Shown in pieces: positions 1-10,745 of a stretch of 64,000 nt of DNA. Source of the DNA: Loxodes magnus. Taxonomy: Eukaryota > Ciliophora > Karyorelictea > Loxodida > Loxodidae. The position numbers were made by a program, and so were the translations under genes. The first letter of the stretch is position 1. The number at the start of each line of letters is the position of its first letter. The notes under the pieces are model-generated. The model saw nothing but the letters and a program-made list of their open reading frames with translations, was not told the DNA's origin and ran no database searches. The stretch covers positions 620,001-684,000 of the forward strand of contig CAMPDV010000077.1 in the NCBI GenBank assembly GCA_946699065.1, read 5' to 3'.

Positions 1-102
1 AATTTAAAGGCCTTCTATTAGTATAAATTATCTGAGCTTTAGCAAAATGTTATATATGCTTATTTAGAGTTTATCCTATTTATATGATTAAAGCTAAACT
101 AC

Positions 103-366
103 TCAGACATTTCCCATATTCTTTTATAATTACATTAAGACTATTAAAGGTTAAATACTATAACTAATCTTAATTTTAGTTTATTACAGTCTCACCTCTT
201 CATTTCTTCCCTTCGTTTCTCAAAAAGCCCTCAGAACTACTATTTCCTTATTAATAAAGCCCTCGTTCTGTCTATTATTAAGAGATTTAGCGATTTCTTT
301 CTTAGGAAGATAATTAATCCTTTTAGTCTTATTTTGCTGTCTTTTTTGTTTTAAGGTTCTATTCAT
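103..366 (-). CDS. Small basic protein of unknown function, possible last exon of the kinase gene
   Basis: Reading TAA/TAG as Gln and TGA as Trp, an ATG at 366 opens 87 codons to a TGA at 105-103. The protein begins MNRTLKQKRQQNKTKR and contains INKEIVVLRAFWETKGRNEE, where the W is TGA. It is rich in Lys, Arg and Asn. Many codons begin with G, as in coding sequence. It lies 38 bases downstream of the apparent end of the TPR-kinase on the same strand, so it may be a separate small gene, a continuation of the kinase after an unseen intron, or a chance frame. No family is recognised. Confidence 0.3.
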
Positions 367-403
367 TTAATACCTATAATTAAGCTTATTAATCTTAAGC
401 TTT

Positions 404-3400
404 TCATTTTTCCTTCAAAATATCTACTTTATTTTTGAATGTAACAATGTCAGGTCTTTTACTTGGTTCATAGCTGAAGCATTACTTTAATAATTAAACT
501 AATTAAGGTTCTTGCTTTATTTCATTTGAAAAGTTAGGATATTTTTTATCCTAATAAACTAGTTTAAATACTTATGCCTGAATTTATAATTCTGGATAGG
601 GTAATCTTTCATTAAATAACTCTACAGCTACACAAGCTAAAGATCAAATATCGCTTTTCTAATTTACTTTGCTATTGAATATTTCAGGAGCCATTCATTA
701 ATATGATCCTTTTTATTCTAGTGTAGTAGTAATGTTTGCTTCTTTAACTAATCCAAAATCAGCTATTTTAGGGGAATCGTTGTCATCTAATAGAATATTT
801 AGCGACTTTAAATCTCTATGAACTAAATTTCTTTAGTGTATTGCTTATATTCCTTCAGCTATCTAACTTATCAACTTAAGCTTCTTGTAAAATCTAAGTT
901 ATGGATCTCTCTTAGATTCTGCAAATAACTGCTTATATTATATTTAATTGAATAAGCTTCCTTTAGCCATGTATTCAGTAAATAGGCAAAAACTATAATT
1001 GCCTTATTAAGTTGTATCAATGGCGACGCCCATAAGTCTTATTATTCTTTAACTGTTAACACTCAAAAGAGCTTTGCATTCTAGATAGAAGTCTTCGTAT
1101 AGTTTTTGAGGTTTATTCCCTTCGAACATTTTTTTGAGAGCATATTAAAATCCATCTACAGTTATTAAATACACAGTACTATATCCTCCTTGCCCTATTA
1201 CTTTCAACCTATTCATATATTCCTAGTTAGGTATCAAATCTTTATAATCTCATATACGAATTTACGATCTAGTACCTTTACTTGCTCCATTTTGATACAG
1301 AAGCTAGTAAATATCATCCATTTTATTATCTTTTGGAAGTTGATCATTTATACTTCTGAGGGAATTATAAAATTAGGGTTAAGTTGATGAGCAAAATTGA
1401 AGCATTTAATAGCTTCTCTAATATTTCCTAATGCCTTAAGAGAATTTCCTTTATGCTTGTATGGATTAGGAAAGTTAGGCTTAAGTTAAATGGCTTTGAT
1501 AAAGCATTCTATCGCTTCTTCATGTTTATCTATATTCTATAGTGAAAACCCCTTATTATTATAAACGATAGCATCACTAGGATTAAGAGTAATAGCTCTA
1601 TCGAAGCATTTAATAGCTTACTCAAACTCACATAGGCAATTAAATGAAAATCCTTTATTACTGTAAATTAAAGAATCATTAGGATTTAAATCAATTGCTT
1701 TATCAAAACATTGAATTGCTTCATCATGCTCACTTAAGCTTTAGAGAGCTGATCCTTTGTTAAAGTAAGATTAGGCATAATAAGGATTTATTTTAATTGC
1801 TGCATCATAGCACTCAATAGCTTCTGGTACTTAACCTAAAAGTTGAAGGGATTAGCCTTTGCTTATATTAGCATTTAAATGCTGAGGGTTAAGATTAATG
1901 GCTAGATTGTATTGTTCAATAGCTTCCTTATATTGAGTTAAGCTTTAGAGAGCAGTTCCTTTTTAATAATATGTTTGAGGTAAAGCTGGATTAAGTTCAA
2001 TAGCTTTATTATAACAGTCAATTGCTTCAATCAATTAGTTCAAAGATTGAAGAGCAGATGCTTTGTTGATATAAGCAGTATTATGTTAAGGATTAAGTTA
2101 AATTGCTTTATTATAGCAATCAATGGATTGTTAAAACTCTCCTAAGTTTTAATGGCAAATACCTTTATTAAAGAAGGATTCAACACGAGATGAATTAAGT
2201 TTAATAGCGTAGTTAAAGTTTTCGATAGCTAATTAGATTTTACCTAAAAACTGAAAAGAGAGAGCTTTATTAAAATAGGCTTCTTCAAAGTTAGCATTAA
2301 GCGAAATAGCTTAATTAAAGCGTTCTATAGCCTATATATTCTTACTAAAAATCTATAGAATTACGCCTTAATTATTGTATGGTTGTTCATTTTAAGGATT
2401 TATTTAAATTGACATGATATATGATTCTATTGCTTCTTCGTATTTTCCTAATAGCTTTAAAGTATTGCCTTTATTTAAATATGCTATATCATTTTCAGGA
2501 TTTATTTGAATAGAAATATTACAAGCTTTTAAGGCTCCTTCGTACTTTCCTAAACTAATTAAAGATTCTCCTTTATTGTTATAAGTTTACCATTGTCTAG
2601 GATTTATTTGAATCGACATATTATAAGCTTCTATTGCTTCTTCATACTTTCCTAAACAACTTAAAGCTATTCCTTTATTGTAGTATGAATTATCATTATT
2701 AGGATTCATTTGAATCGATATGTTATGAGATTATAATGCTTCTTCATACTTTCTTAATTGATTTAAAGTCATCCCTTTTCTATAATAGGCTTAGATAAAA
2801 TTAGGATTTATTTGAATAGATATGCTATAAGCTTCAATTGCTTCTTCAAGCTTTTCTAATCTATTTAAAACATCTCCTTTATTTAAATATGCTTGTATAT
2901 TTTTAGGATTTATTTGAATAGACATATTATAAGCTTCTATTGCTTCTTCGTATTTTTCTAATAGCTTTAAAGCATTACCTTTATTCAAATATGCTATATC
3001 ATTTTCAGGATTTATTTGAATAGAATTATTGTAAGTTTCTATTGCCTCTTTGTATTTTCCTAAAGTAATTAAAGCATTTCCTTGATTGTAATATGCTTAC
3101 ACATATTTAGGATTTATTTGAAGAGACATATTATAAGCTTCTATTGCTTCTTCGTATTTTCCTAATTAGCTTAAAGCGTTTCCTATGTTTTAATATGTTT
3201 ACTCATATCTAGAATTTGCTTAAAGTGGCATATTATAAGTTTATTTTACTTCTTCATTTTTTCCTTACTGCTTTAAATTATTTCCTTCATTGCAGTATGC
3301 TTACACAGATTTTGGATCTTTTTGGGTAGGCATAGTATAAGTATCTATAGCTTCTTTATGCTTTCCTAATAATTTTAAGGTCTAGCCTTTATTGTAATAT

Positions 3401-5121
3401 GCTTGTATATTTTTAGGATTTATTTATATAGACATATTATAAGCTCTTAAAGCATTTCCTTTATTGTAGTATGAATTATCATTATTAGGATTTATTTGAA
3501 TTGACATGTTATAAGCTTTTATTGCTTCTTAATACTCGCCTAAATTTTCTAAAGAAAGGCCTTTATTATTATAGGCATTATCATTTCTAGGATTTATTTG
3601 AATAGACATGTTGAAAGCTTCTATTGCTTCTTCGTGTTTTCCTAATAATTTTAAAGAATTGCCTTTATTTAAATATGCTATATCATTTTCAGAATTTATT
3701 TGAATTGACATGTTATAAGCTTCTAATGCTTCTTCATACTTTCCTATATTATTTAAAGTATCTCCTTTTCAGTTATATATATTCTCAAAATTTGGATTTA
3801 TTTTAATAGACATATTATAAGCTTTTAAGGCTTCTTCATACTTGCCTAAATTTTCTAAAGAAAGGCCTTTATTATTATATGCATTTTCATTTCTAGGATT
3901 TATTTGAATAGACATATTATAAGCTTCTATTGCTTCTTCATACTTTCCTAAACTATTTAAAGCATTTCCTTTATTGTTGTATGAATTATCATTATTAGGA
4001 TTTATTTGAATTGACATGTTATAAGCTTCTAATGCTTCTTCATACTTTCCTATATTATTTAAAGTATCTCCTTTTCAGTTATATATATTCTCAAAATTTG
4101 GATTTATTTGAATAGACATATTATAAGCTTCTAAGGCTTCTTCATATTTTCCTAAATTATTTAAAATATTTCCTTTTTCGATATATGATGTATTATTATT
4201 AGGATTTTATTGAAGAAATATGTTATAATATTCTATTGCTTCATTGTATTTTCTTAGATTACTTACAGCATTTATTTAATTTTTATATTCTTACACATAT
4301 TTAGGATTTATTTGAATAGACATATTATAAGTTTCTATTGCTTCTTCGTATTTTCCTAATTAGCTTAAAGCATTTCCCTTTCTATTATATGTATAATTAT
4401 TTTTAGGATTTATTTAAATATACTTATTATAAGCTTCTATTGCTTCTTCATGCTTTCCTAAACGACTTAAAGCTATTCCTTTATTGTAGTATGAATTAGC
4501 ATTATTAGGATTAATTTTAATCGACATGTTATAAGCTTCTATTGCATCTTTATACTTTCCTAAATTTCTTAAAGCATCTCCTTTAGTTTTGTATGCTAAC
4601 TCATATTTAGGATTTATTTGAATCGACATGTTATAAGCGTTTATTGCTTCTTTGTACTTTCCTAAATTTCTTAAAGCATCTCCTTTTGAAATAAACGCTT
4701 AATATTTTTTAGGATTGATTTAAATAGACATGTTATAAGCATCTATTGCTTCTTCATACTTTCTTAAAAAATTTAAAATTTATCCTTTATTAAAATATGC
4801 TGATTCACTTTTAGAATTTATTTGAATTTACATATTATATGATTCTTTTGCTTCTTAATACTTTCCTTATATACATAATGCTGTTCCTTTATTATTATAT
4901 GCCATATCATTTTATGGATTGATTCGAATAGACTCATTAAAAGCTTCTATTGCTTCTTCTTGCTTTCCTAAATGTTATAAAGTTCTTCCTTTATTATTAT
5001 ATGCCATATCATTTTATGGATTGATTTGAATAGACTCATTAAACGCTTCTATTGCTTCTTCATACTTTCCTTATTGATATAATTATACTCCTTTATTGTT
5101 AAAATAGTTACTATTCCCCAT
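404..5121 (-). CDS. TPR-repeat protein kinase
   Basis: The start ATG at 5121 gives MGNSNYFNNKG followed by about 36 TPR units of 34 residues (102 bp), consensus Y.NKG.AL..LGKYEEAIEAYNMSIQINP, down to about position 1380. One unit near 3440 is shortened but in frame. The kinase domain follows: glycine loop VIGQGGYSTV, lysine in YALKKM, HRDLKSLNIL, DFG, and the APE motif. The Trp before MAPE and the Trp in SDIWSL are both TGA. The last codons KEK are followed by TGA at 406. The repeat and kinase frames differ; a GT...AG intron of 50 nt at 1304-1353 restores continuity. HRDLKSLN is typical of TKL-like kinases. The TPR solenoid probably binds partner proteins and brings them to the kinase. Substrates are unknown. 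Confidence 0.85.
1304..1353 (-). other. Candidate 50-nt spliceosomal intron in the TPR-kinase gene
   Basis: On the minus strand this interval begins GTATAAATG and ends ATTTACTAG. Its length is 2 modulo 3, and removing it joins the TPR reading frame ending LNPNFIIPSE directly to the kinase frame beginning LLYQNGASKG. The alternative is a one-base indel between 1350 and 1380. cDNA would decide. Confidence 0.45.
1380..5121 (-). repeat. Tandem 102-bp TPR-coding repeat
   Basis: About 36 copies of a 102-bp unit encode 34-residue TPRs. The middle of the array (about 2400-4700) is the most uniform, and both ends are more diverged (units near 1400-2300 vary most). This gradient fits unequal crossing-over or slippage acting mainly in the centre. 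TAA and TAG are frequent and sit at Gln positions of the repeat. Confidence 0.85.
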
Positions 5122-5383
5122 TTTTTATAATTTTATCTTCTTTTTAATTATATAACATTTTTCAAGAAACTTATTTTTCAAATCTCATCCTGCTATTTAT
5201 AGTTTATATCCATCCATAACAATAATTCGTTTTATTCCATTTCTCTAAAAGTATTTAGTTTGAATAAGTTAGATTTTTAATATTTCTTAAAGTTTCGTTC
5301 TATTTAAATAGCTTCACTTCCTTTTTTGATTTATATATTATATCTGCATTTAATAATCAAAAGAACAGCAGGAAGATTTTTAA

Positions 5384-6760
5384 ATGTCTGGTTATTCTTA
5401 CAATCCTTTGGAAAGTCCTTGGTTGAATCAAAAGTCTTATTATTTGGCTCTATTTTCCTTCTTAGCTTTAAAACTTTAATTAATTGAATGTTAGAAGGTT
5501 AAATTAATACTTGTTAGTGTTTATACAAATTTCTTATTTATAAAGCATTCTAGGATTGATCAATTATAGTAGGATTGGTATTCTGGAATCTAATGATTTT
5601 AGTTAGAAATACTTAAAGGAATTAAAGTTAGCTATTTATTATTAATCCTAGACTGATGGATATAAAAGCTAGTGTTATAACCACTTGATATAGTGCTAGT
5701 GATATGGATTAGAATGCTAATTACTTATAAAGCTAGATAGCTTTCTTTTCTATTAGCTAAGGCTATTTTTTCATAACTATACTTTTTTATTCAAACTTGA
5801 TAACCATTCTCTTGCAAAAAAGCCTTGAGTAGATTTAGAGAAGGAAAATAAGAGAAAGATAAACTACAATAAATTGGATAGTTGTATTAGCAAGAAAGGC
5901 TTAGTAGGATAAGCATTTAAAAGGCATGTAAGTTTTAATATCAACTAGGATTGCTAAATTAAGAATATCTATTTAGGGACACTTATCTGATATTATAGAT
6001 ATGAAAATATCCTTTTCTTACTGGTGATGAGGATTTTCTTTTAGTACTCATCTTATAAAATTTACAGCAATTATAACTAAGGTTATATAAGTTGGATATT
6101 TGCTTGCCAGAAAAAAGAATCATTCTATTTGTAATTTAAAAATAGATGCATTGAGGAAAGAAAAGTACTTCAGTTGCCCAAAATTTTCAGAAATAAAAAT
6201 AAAAAATTTCTTTTGAAAGTATAAAGATAAATCTTGATTAAGAAGTAAGAAACTAGTCCATAAGTGACTTTTACATTTTTAAGGCCTTGAATCATGCACA
6301 TCTGTAATTTTACCTGAAGTTCACGTGAAAAATAAAAAGCTTTTACTAATGCTTATATTTAATGAGATAGAACAAGCAGAAGAATCAAAGCATAATCCTT
6401 TGAAGGATTGTAAAGTATTTTGGAATTAGAAAATCAAACATTGCGTTTTAAGAGTTTCTAGATGGAACTTTGATGTTTTTTGAAATAAATTTACCTTTAT
6501 TACTATCTAGAACTGATTCTTAAAAATAGATCTTATTTGATGCTTAAACTATGTGCTAAACTTCATTGACTCTAACATTTTGAAGTAAAGCGAAGATAAA
6601 ATAGAAGCATTAACATAATCCTGATGCTTAGAAGCAGAAAGCAAATTTAATTTTTCCAGATTTCCATGTCGGCCAGGAGTCAAAAAGATTTTATATATTT
6701 TCAAATTAACAAAGAGAAATATGATGCAAAAAGAGGTAAGTAAGAAGCTTAAATGTAGAA
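5384..6760 (+). CDS. Unrecognised protein, possible GAF-like segment
   Basis: An ATG at about 5379-5384 gives MSGYSYNPLESPWLN. Coding character (many codons starting with G, balanced composition) then moves between frames, suggesting introns. Readable stretches include LDNHSLAKKPWVDLEKENKR, CISKKGLVGQAFKRHVSFNI, and EIEQAEESKHNPLKDCKVFW near the 3' end. The GLVGQAFKR stretch followed by a short basic and hydrophobic run recalls the G-(I/V)-(A/V)-G-x-(V/A)-F motif of GAF domains, which bind small ligands. The match is short and not proof. It is convergent with the minus-strand gene ending at 6874. Exact exon limits cannot be fixed from the sequence. Confidence 0.35.
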
Positions 6761-6873
6761 ACAGAGCTAATAAAAAATAAAGAATTAAGTACTAATAATA
6801 AAACTAATGATGCTATAATGCCAATCATTGTCAAAATATATATAGCTTTATCATAATTTTCATTGTAATGAGA

Positions 6874-7430
6874 TCAATCCTACAACATTAAAAATAAACA
6901 GCAGGATTATTAAGTCCCAGTATGAAATTTTTATTTAAAAACGATAACGACCTTCTATTCTGTATCGCGTCTTAGAATTTCTTTTAAAGATAGAGGAAAT
7001 CTTATTGGCATTATTCTCATAAAAATAGCTTTTTAATTTAAAAGCGACTCAATAAAGTCATTCTCACAAATAAGCTTAAGAAATCCTCCGATGTATAAGG
7101 ATTCATACATGTCAATTTAATTAATCCTAACATTTTTCTAAGATTATCAATATAAAGCTTCTTAAAGCTTATTCTACTATTTTTGAGTTACGATGTTAAC
7201 TTTAAAGGCTTGGTGATCAATATTACTAAGCTATCTTAACTTTATTCCCTCAAAACTGCTTAATTAATAAATACCTTCTATTTTCCTATAACCGTATCTA
7301 CAGATATACTACAAAGTAAACCAAAATACTTGCACTTATTATAAAAATAGACAATTTGTCAGATCTAAAAATCTCAAAAAAGGTAATCAAACTAACAAAA
7401 TACTAGACAACTAATTTACTTTTATTACCC
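6874..7430 (-). CDS. Unrecognised protein
   Basis: One frame reads without interruption from about 7400 to a TGA at 6876 and is rich in G-starting codons. Typical parts are NIDHQAFKVNIVTQKQQNKL, DMYESLYIGGFLKLICENDF and SLKEILRRDTEQKVVIVFKQ. The 5' end is uncertain: no clear ATG was chosen, and an upstream exon is possible. No signal peptide, membrane segment or known motif is evident. It is tail-to-tail with the gene at 5384-6760, and the next minus-strand gene upstream ends at 7570. Confidence 0.4.
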
Positions 7431-7569
7431 TTTAATTTTTATTTATAACTATTACTTTTAAACCTTTAGTGCTATATTATTACTTACAGTTAAAGATACT
7501 TAAGATAGTGCTCATTTTTGCTTTTATTAATGCTACTTAATTATTATAGCGATAAAGCTAAAATATATA

Positions 7570-7974
7570 TCAAAATAAGATTGAAATGCCTCTATTAGTA
7601 ATTTATTAAACCTTGATTCCCTTTTTATTACGAGCTTGCTATAAAGCTATAATTACAACTTTTTTAACTCTGGGTAATTTTAATTATTCTAGCTTTGCTT
7701 TTCTTTTTTCATTTTTTAAGGCTAATTTGACTATTCCAAACCTTATTTATTCTAATTATTAGCTTTTTTATAGTCCAATTGATTTTTATCTTACTTAGCT
7801 TGTATGAATGCAACCTTTTATAATTAGACTGAATCTAAGTTTAACTGTAGAGAGCTTAGTACTAGATATTGAGTACTTATCATCTAATTATCTTTTTTGA
7901 ATATCTTAATATGTATTAATAAGCCAGACTCACTTATAGGATTATACAAACCTTAAACTATTTTCCCTCTTCAT
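7570..7974 (-). CDS. Small basic protein of unknown function (134 aa)
   Basis: A single frame runs from ATG 7974 (MKRENSLRFVQSYKW) to TGA at 7572-7570, 134 codons plus stop, with no frame change. The C-terminal half is strongly basic (KLALKNEKRKAKLEQLKLPR, then VKKVVIIALQQARNKKG), which would suit nucleic-acid or ribosome binding. Three in-frame TGA/TAA/TAG types are used as sense. Its start lies 19 bases from the ATG of the divergent plus-strand gene at 7994, so the two may share a promoter region. Confidence 0.45.
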
Positions 7975-7993
7975 TAATTTCTTCTATCTAGCT

Positions 7994-9050
7994 ATGCAAT
8001 AACCTACCTATTGTTATTTAGATATAAAGGCAAAGAGATATATAGATGCTATATAATTAAGAGGTATTTTAAAAGGATTTATTGAAGAGACTAACTAAAC
8101 TACAGAGAGTAGTTATATCATTATCTAGTACTAAAAGTAAAAAGAGCTAAGTAAGAGGTTTAGTAATATGGCTATTGCAATTAAAATAGAAAGCATAGAG
8201 CTTTATTAATAAATAATTATATAGTAAATGATTTAAATTAAAGAGTGGAAGCTGCTATAGTAATAGCATGCATAATTGAGTATATAAATAATAGTAGATA
8301 AGAATATTGAATCAAGTGAATGTGAGAATGGGTTAAAGAGAATTAATAAATCAGTTAATTAGATCTAAAATTATGTTAATGACTGGAAAGTAAATTATTA
8401 TGCAAACTAGCTTTATTAATGCTCTCTATATTTAGAAGCAGATATTTTGATGATATGATACTAAGAAAATACCTAAGCTATTATTGAAACTAATAATTAA
8501 GTGAGTAAAGGAAATAAGTTTATCTAGCTATGATTTAAATTTGATGTATGATTAACATGCTAATTGGTAATAGTCTAAGAAAGTCAATTTTATAAAATTA
8601 TTAAAGTAGGCAATTTAAAGAAAATCATTGGTATCTTAATCTTCTACAGGTATACTTATAATTCTTTAAATTTACAACTATAAGAAAAGTGATAATAATT
8701 GAAACTAGTAGCTCATTTATTAGCTCTTCTAGCGTAATATTAAAATAACTTAAGTTAAACCTAGAAGTGATATTCTTAAAAGTTAAGAGGAAGGGAATAT
8801 TATAATTAAGCTTTAAGAGATATAAATTACTAAATTGAAGTGAATATTTAATATCATTTAGTTAGATTATCTTAGCATTATTATAAATATTCTGGTTATA
8901 CTTATAAAGCGAAGTCATATATGACTTAATTGCATTATTAATGCTTAACTATTTGCTTGCTCTTATTTGATATAGATCAAGTTTTAATGGATTGAAATAT
9001 TTAAGACTCTCACTTACCAAATTTTTTTTACTTGACTATCTGTTTGTTAA
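7994..9050 (+). CDS. Unrecognised protein
   Basis: ATG 7994 starts MQQPTYCYLDIKAKRYIDAI, continuing LRGILKGFIEETNQTTESSY with good coding character. Near 8230 coding character shifts frame (NDLNQRVEAAIVIACIIEYI), then later stretches such as IVDKNIESSECENGLKRINK and VIYDLIALLMLNYLLALIWY are seen. The latter could be a membrane helix. At least two introns or indels are implied. The 3' end is uncertain and may be near 9050. No family is recognised. Confidence 0.35.
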
Positions 9051-9530
9051 ACGTCAGTAAAGCCTTTTTTAGTTCTCATTTCTGGTTTCACAAAATCTAT
9101 CTTGAATAAAGTCTATAAGATTGATGAATAGCAGTGATTGTAAGAAATTACCTTCTTAAATACGAAATTTTGCATTCTCTTACTTCCCATGCAACAGCTT
9201 TAATTTTTATATATGTTAAAAAATATTTATTTTGCTATCAAACCTCAGTAGGCAATCCAAGTTCTAAATAAGTTAGTTTTAGTAATTAAAGTTTGCTTAT
9301 CAAAGTCTTCTATATATATGAGTCTGTTTTCGAACCTGACAGCTACTAATATTTAGAAATCACAAGAAAGTTAAACTGAAATCTATATTATTAAAAAGGA
9401 GAAAAAGTAAGAAGTTCTTATGTTACATTGCAATTCTTTACTAATTCTTATGATTCTAATATTGATCTTAAGTTTACTAATAGTTTGCATATAATAATAC
9501 CTTATTATAAGCAAAATGGAACTTGAAAAG

Positions 9531-10727
9531 TCAAAAAGGTGTTTTGTTGTGCTATTAGAAAAAGTTTTCAGTTAATAGTGAAGAAATTACTTTCTTATTC
9601 AATTTTTTAGAGGAAATTAGATGTTAGTGAAGCTACAAATTTAATTATCGTTTTAATATTCTTATGTATCTTTAAAGCAATGCATCTACAATTTGCCTTT
9701 AATGCTTAAAATTCAAGATTATTCTTCCAAGCTTTCAAAATTTTTGATTCAAAGTATTTCTAGAAGTAGAGTCCTTCTATCTATTGTCAAACCAGTTCAG
9801 TATTCTCTTCTCTTACACTAAATTTCCTTTATAAAGCAAGTTCCTTATTTCCATAAAGTTACTATTTAAGTATTCCTAAATTATATATTCGATTTCCTTT
9901 ATTTTGCTCGGTCACCACTTATCCAATTCTTCAACTATCTTAGATTTTTTCCTCTCACGCTTGACATAATTGTCTATTTCCTTTTCTTTATTATAAATTT
10001 AGTCTTTTTAATGTAATTAAAATAGTACAGACTTTTTACTTCATAATATCTAGCTTAATTTATATAAACTCATAGAAAACTTAAAATTTCAAGTTTTATC
10101 TAGATGAATTAAATCTAAAAATGATGATGTGACTCTCAAATCTAAAAGCATTTAACAAAGTAATATTTATTATAATTACCTTACCACTTTAAATTTTCGA
10201 TTTCCTTTTCAAATTTCAATTCATAGCTTTATATAAATAAGTTGAACTCTTATTATAGAAACTTATAAATGCACTATCTCTAAAAGTTAGATTGATCTGT
10301 TTATTTACCTTTTGCTATTTAATCATTATGTATTCAAATTTTTAACTTCTATCTTTGATTTTTTATACCTTCACTACCTTTCTTACTATCACTTACTTAT
10401 TATCTTCATTAGAGTAAAAATAAACGATTTTAATCCTACGAAATCTATTACTATAGGTATATCTTAATGTATTTCAAGCTTTTACTTAGTTAATAGCATT
10501 ATACTAGGTTTATTAATAATAAAAGCTTTTAATAACTAATGTGCTTTTCATTATATAGACCATTGAAGAGTTTTTTTTCTAGTAATTAGGCTAAATTTTG
10601 CTTTATGATGCTTATCTAGTTTTTATATTACTAATCTACCCTCTCTTAGTTCAAACTAGCCTATCATTTCTTTGAATCTTCTAGCCTTTTTTTTGTTATA
10701 TTCAATCTTAAAACCTAAGAAATCCAT
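9531..10727 (-). CDS. Unrecognised charged protein, about 390 aa
   Basis: ATG 10727 gives MDFLGFKIEYNKKKARRFKE, followed by QFELREGRLVIQKLDKHHKA. A middle part reads YSNEDNKQVIVRKVVKVQKI, and a C-terminal part reads EKEIDNYVKRERKKSKIVEE then LDKWWPSKIKEIEYIIQEYL (one W is TGA). The last part, HQRQIVDALLQRYIRILKR, leads to TGA at 9533. Two frame changes (near 10560 and 10000) point to introns. The protein is Lys/Glu-rich with helical stretches. It is divergent from the plus-strand gene beginning about 10740. No catalytic motif is identified. Confidence 0.45.
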
Positions 10728-10745
10728 TGGATTTATATAGTAAAT
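10540..10745. promoter_or_regulatory. Divergent gene start region
   Basis: The minus-strand gene starts at 10727 and plus-strand coding character begins by about 10740, so any promoter must be very short or lie within the coding sequence. A similar head-to-head arrangement with 19 bp between starts occurs at 7974/7994. No sequence motif can be named. Confidence 0.2.

Noticed and set aside
3624-3806. Plus-strand short frame within the TPR array
   Set aside because: Antisense shadow of the TPR repeats; likewise 1190-1387.
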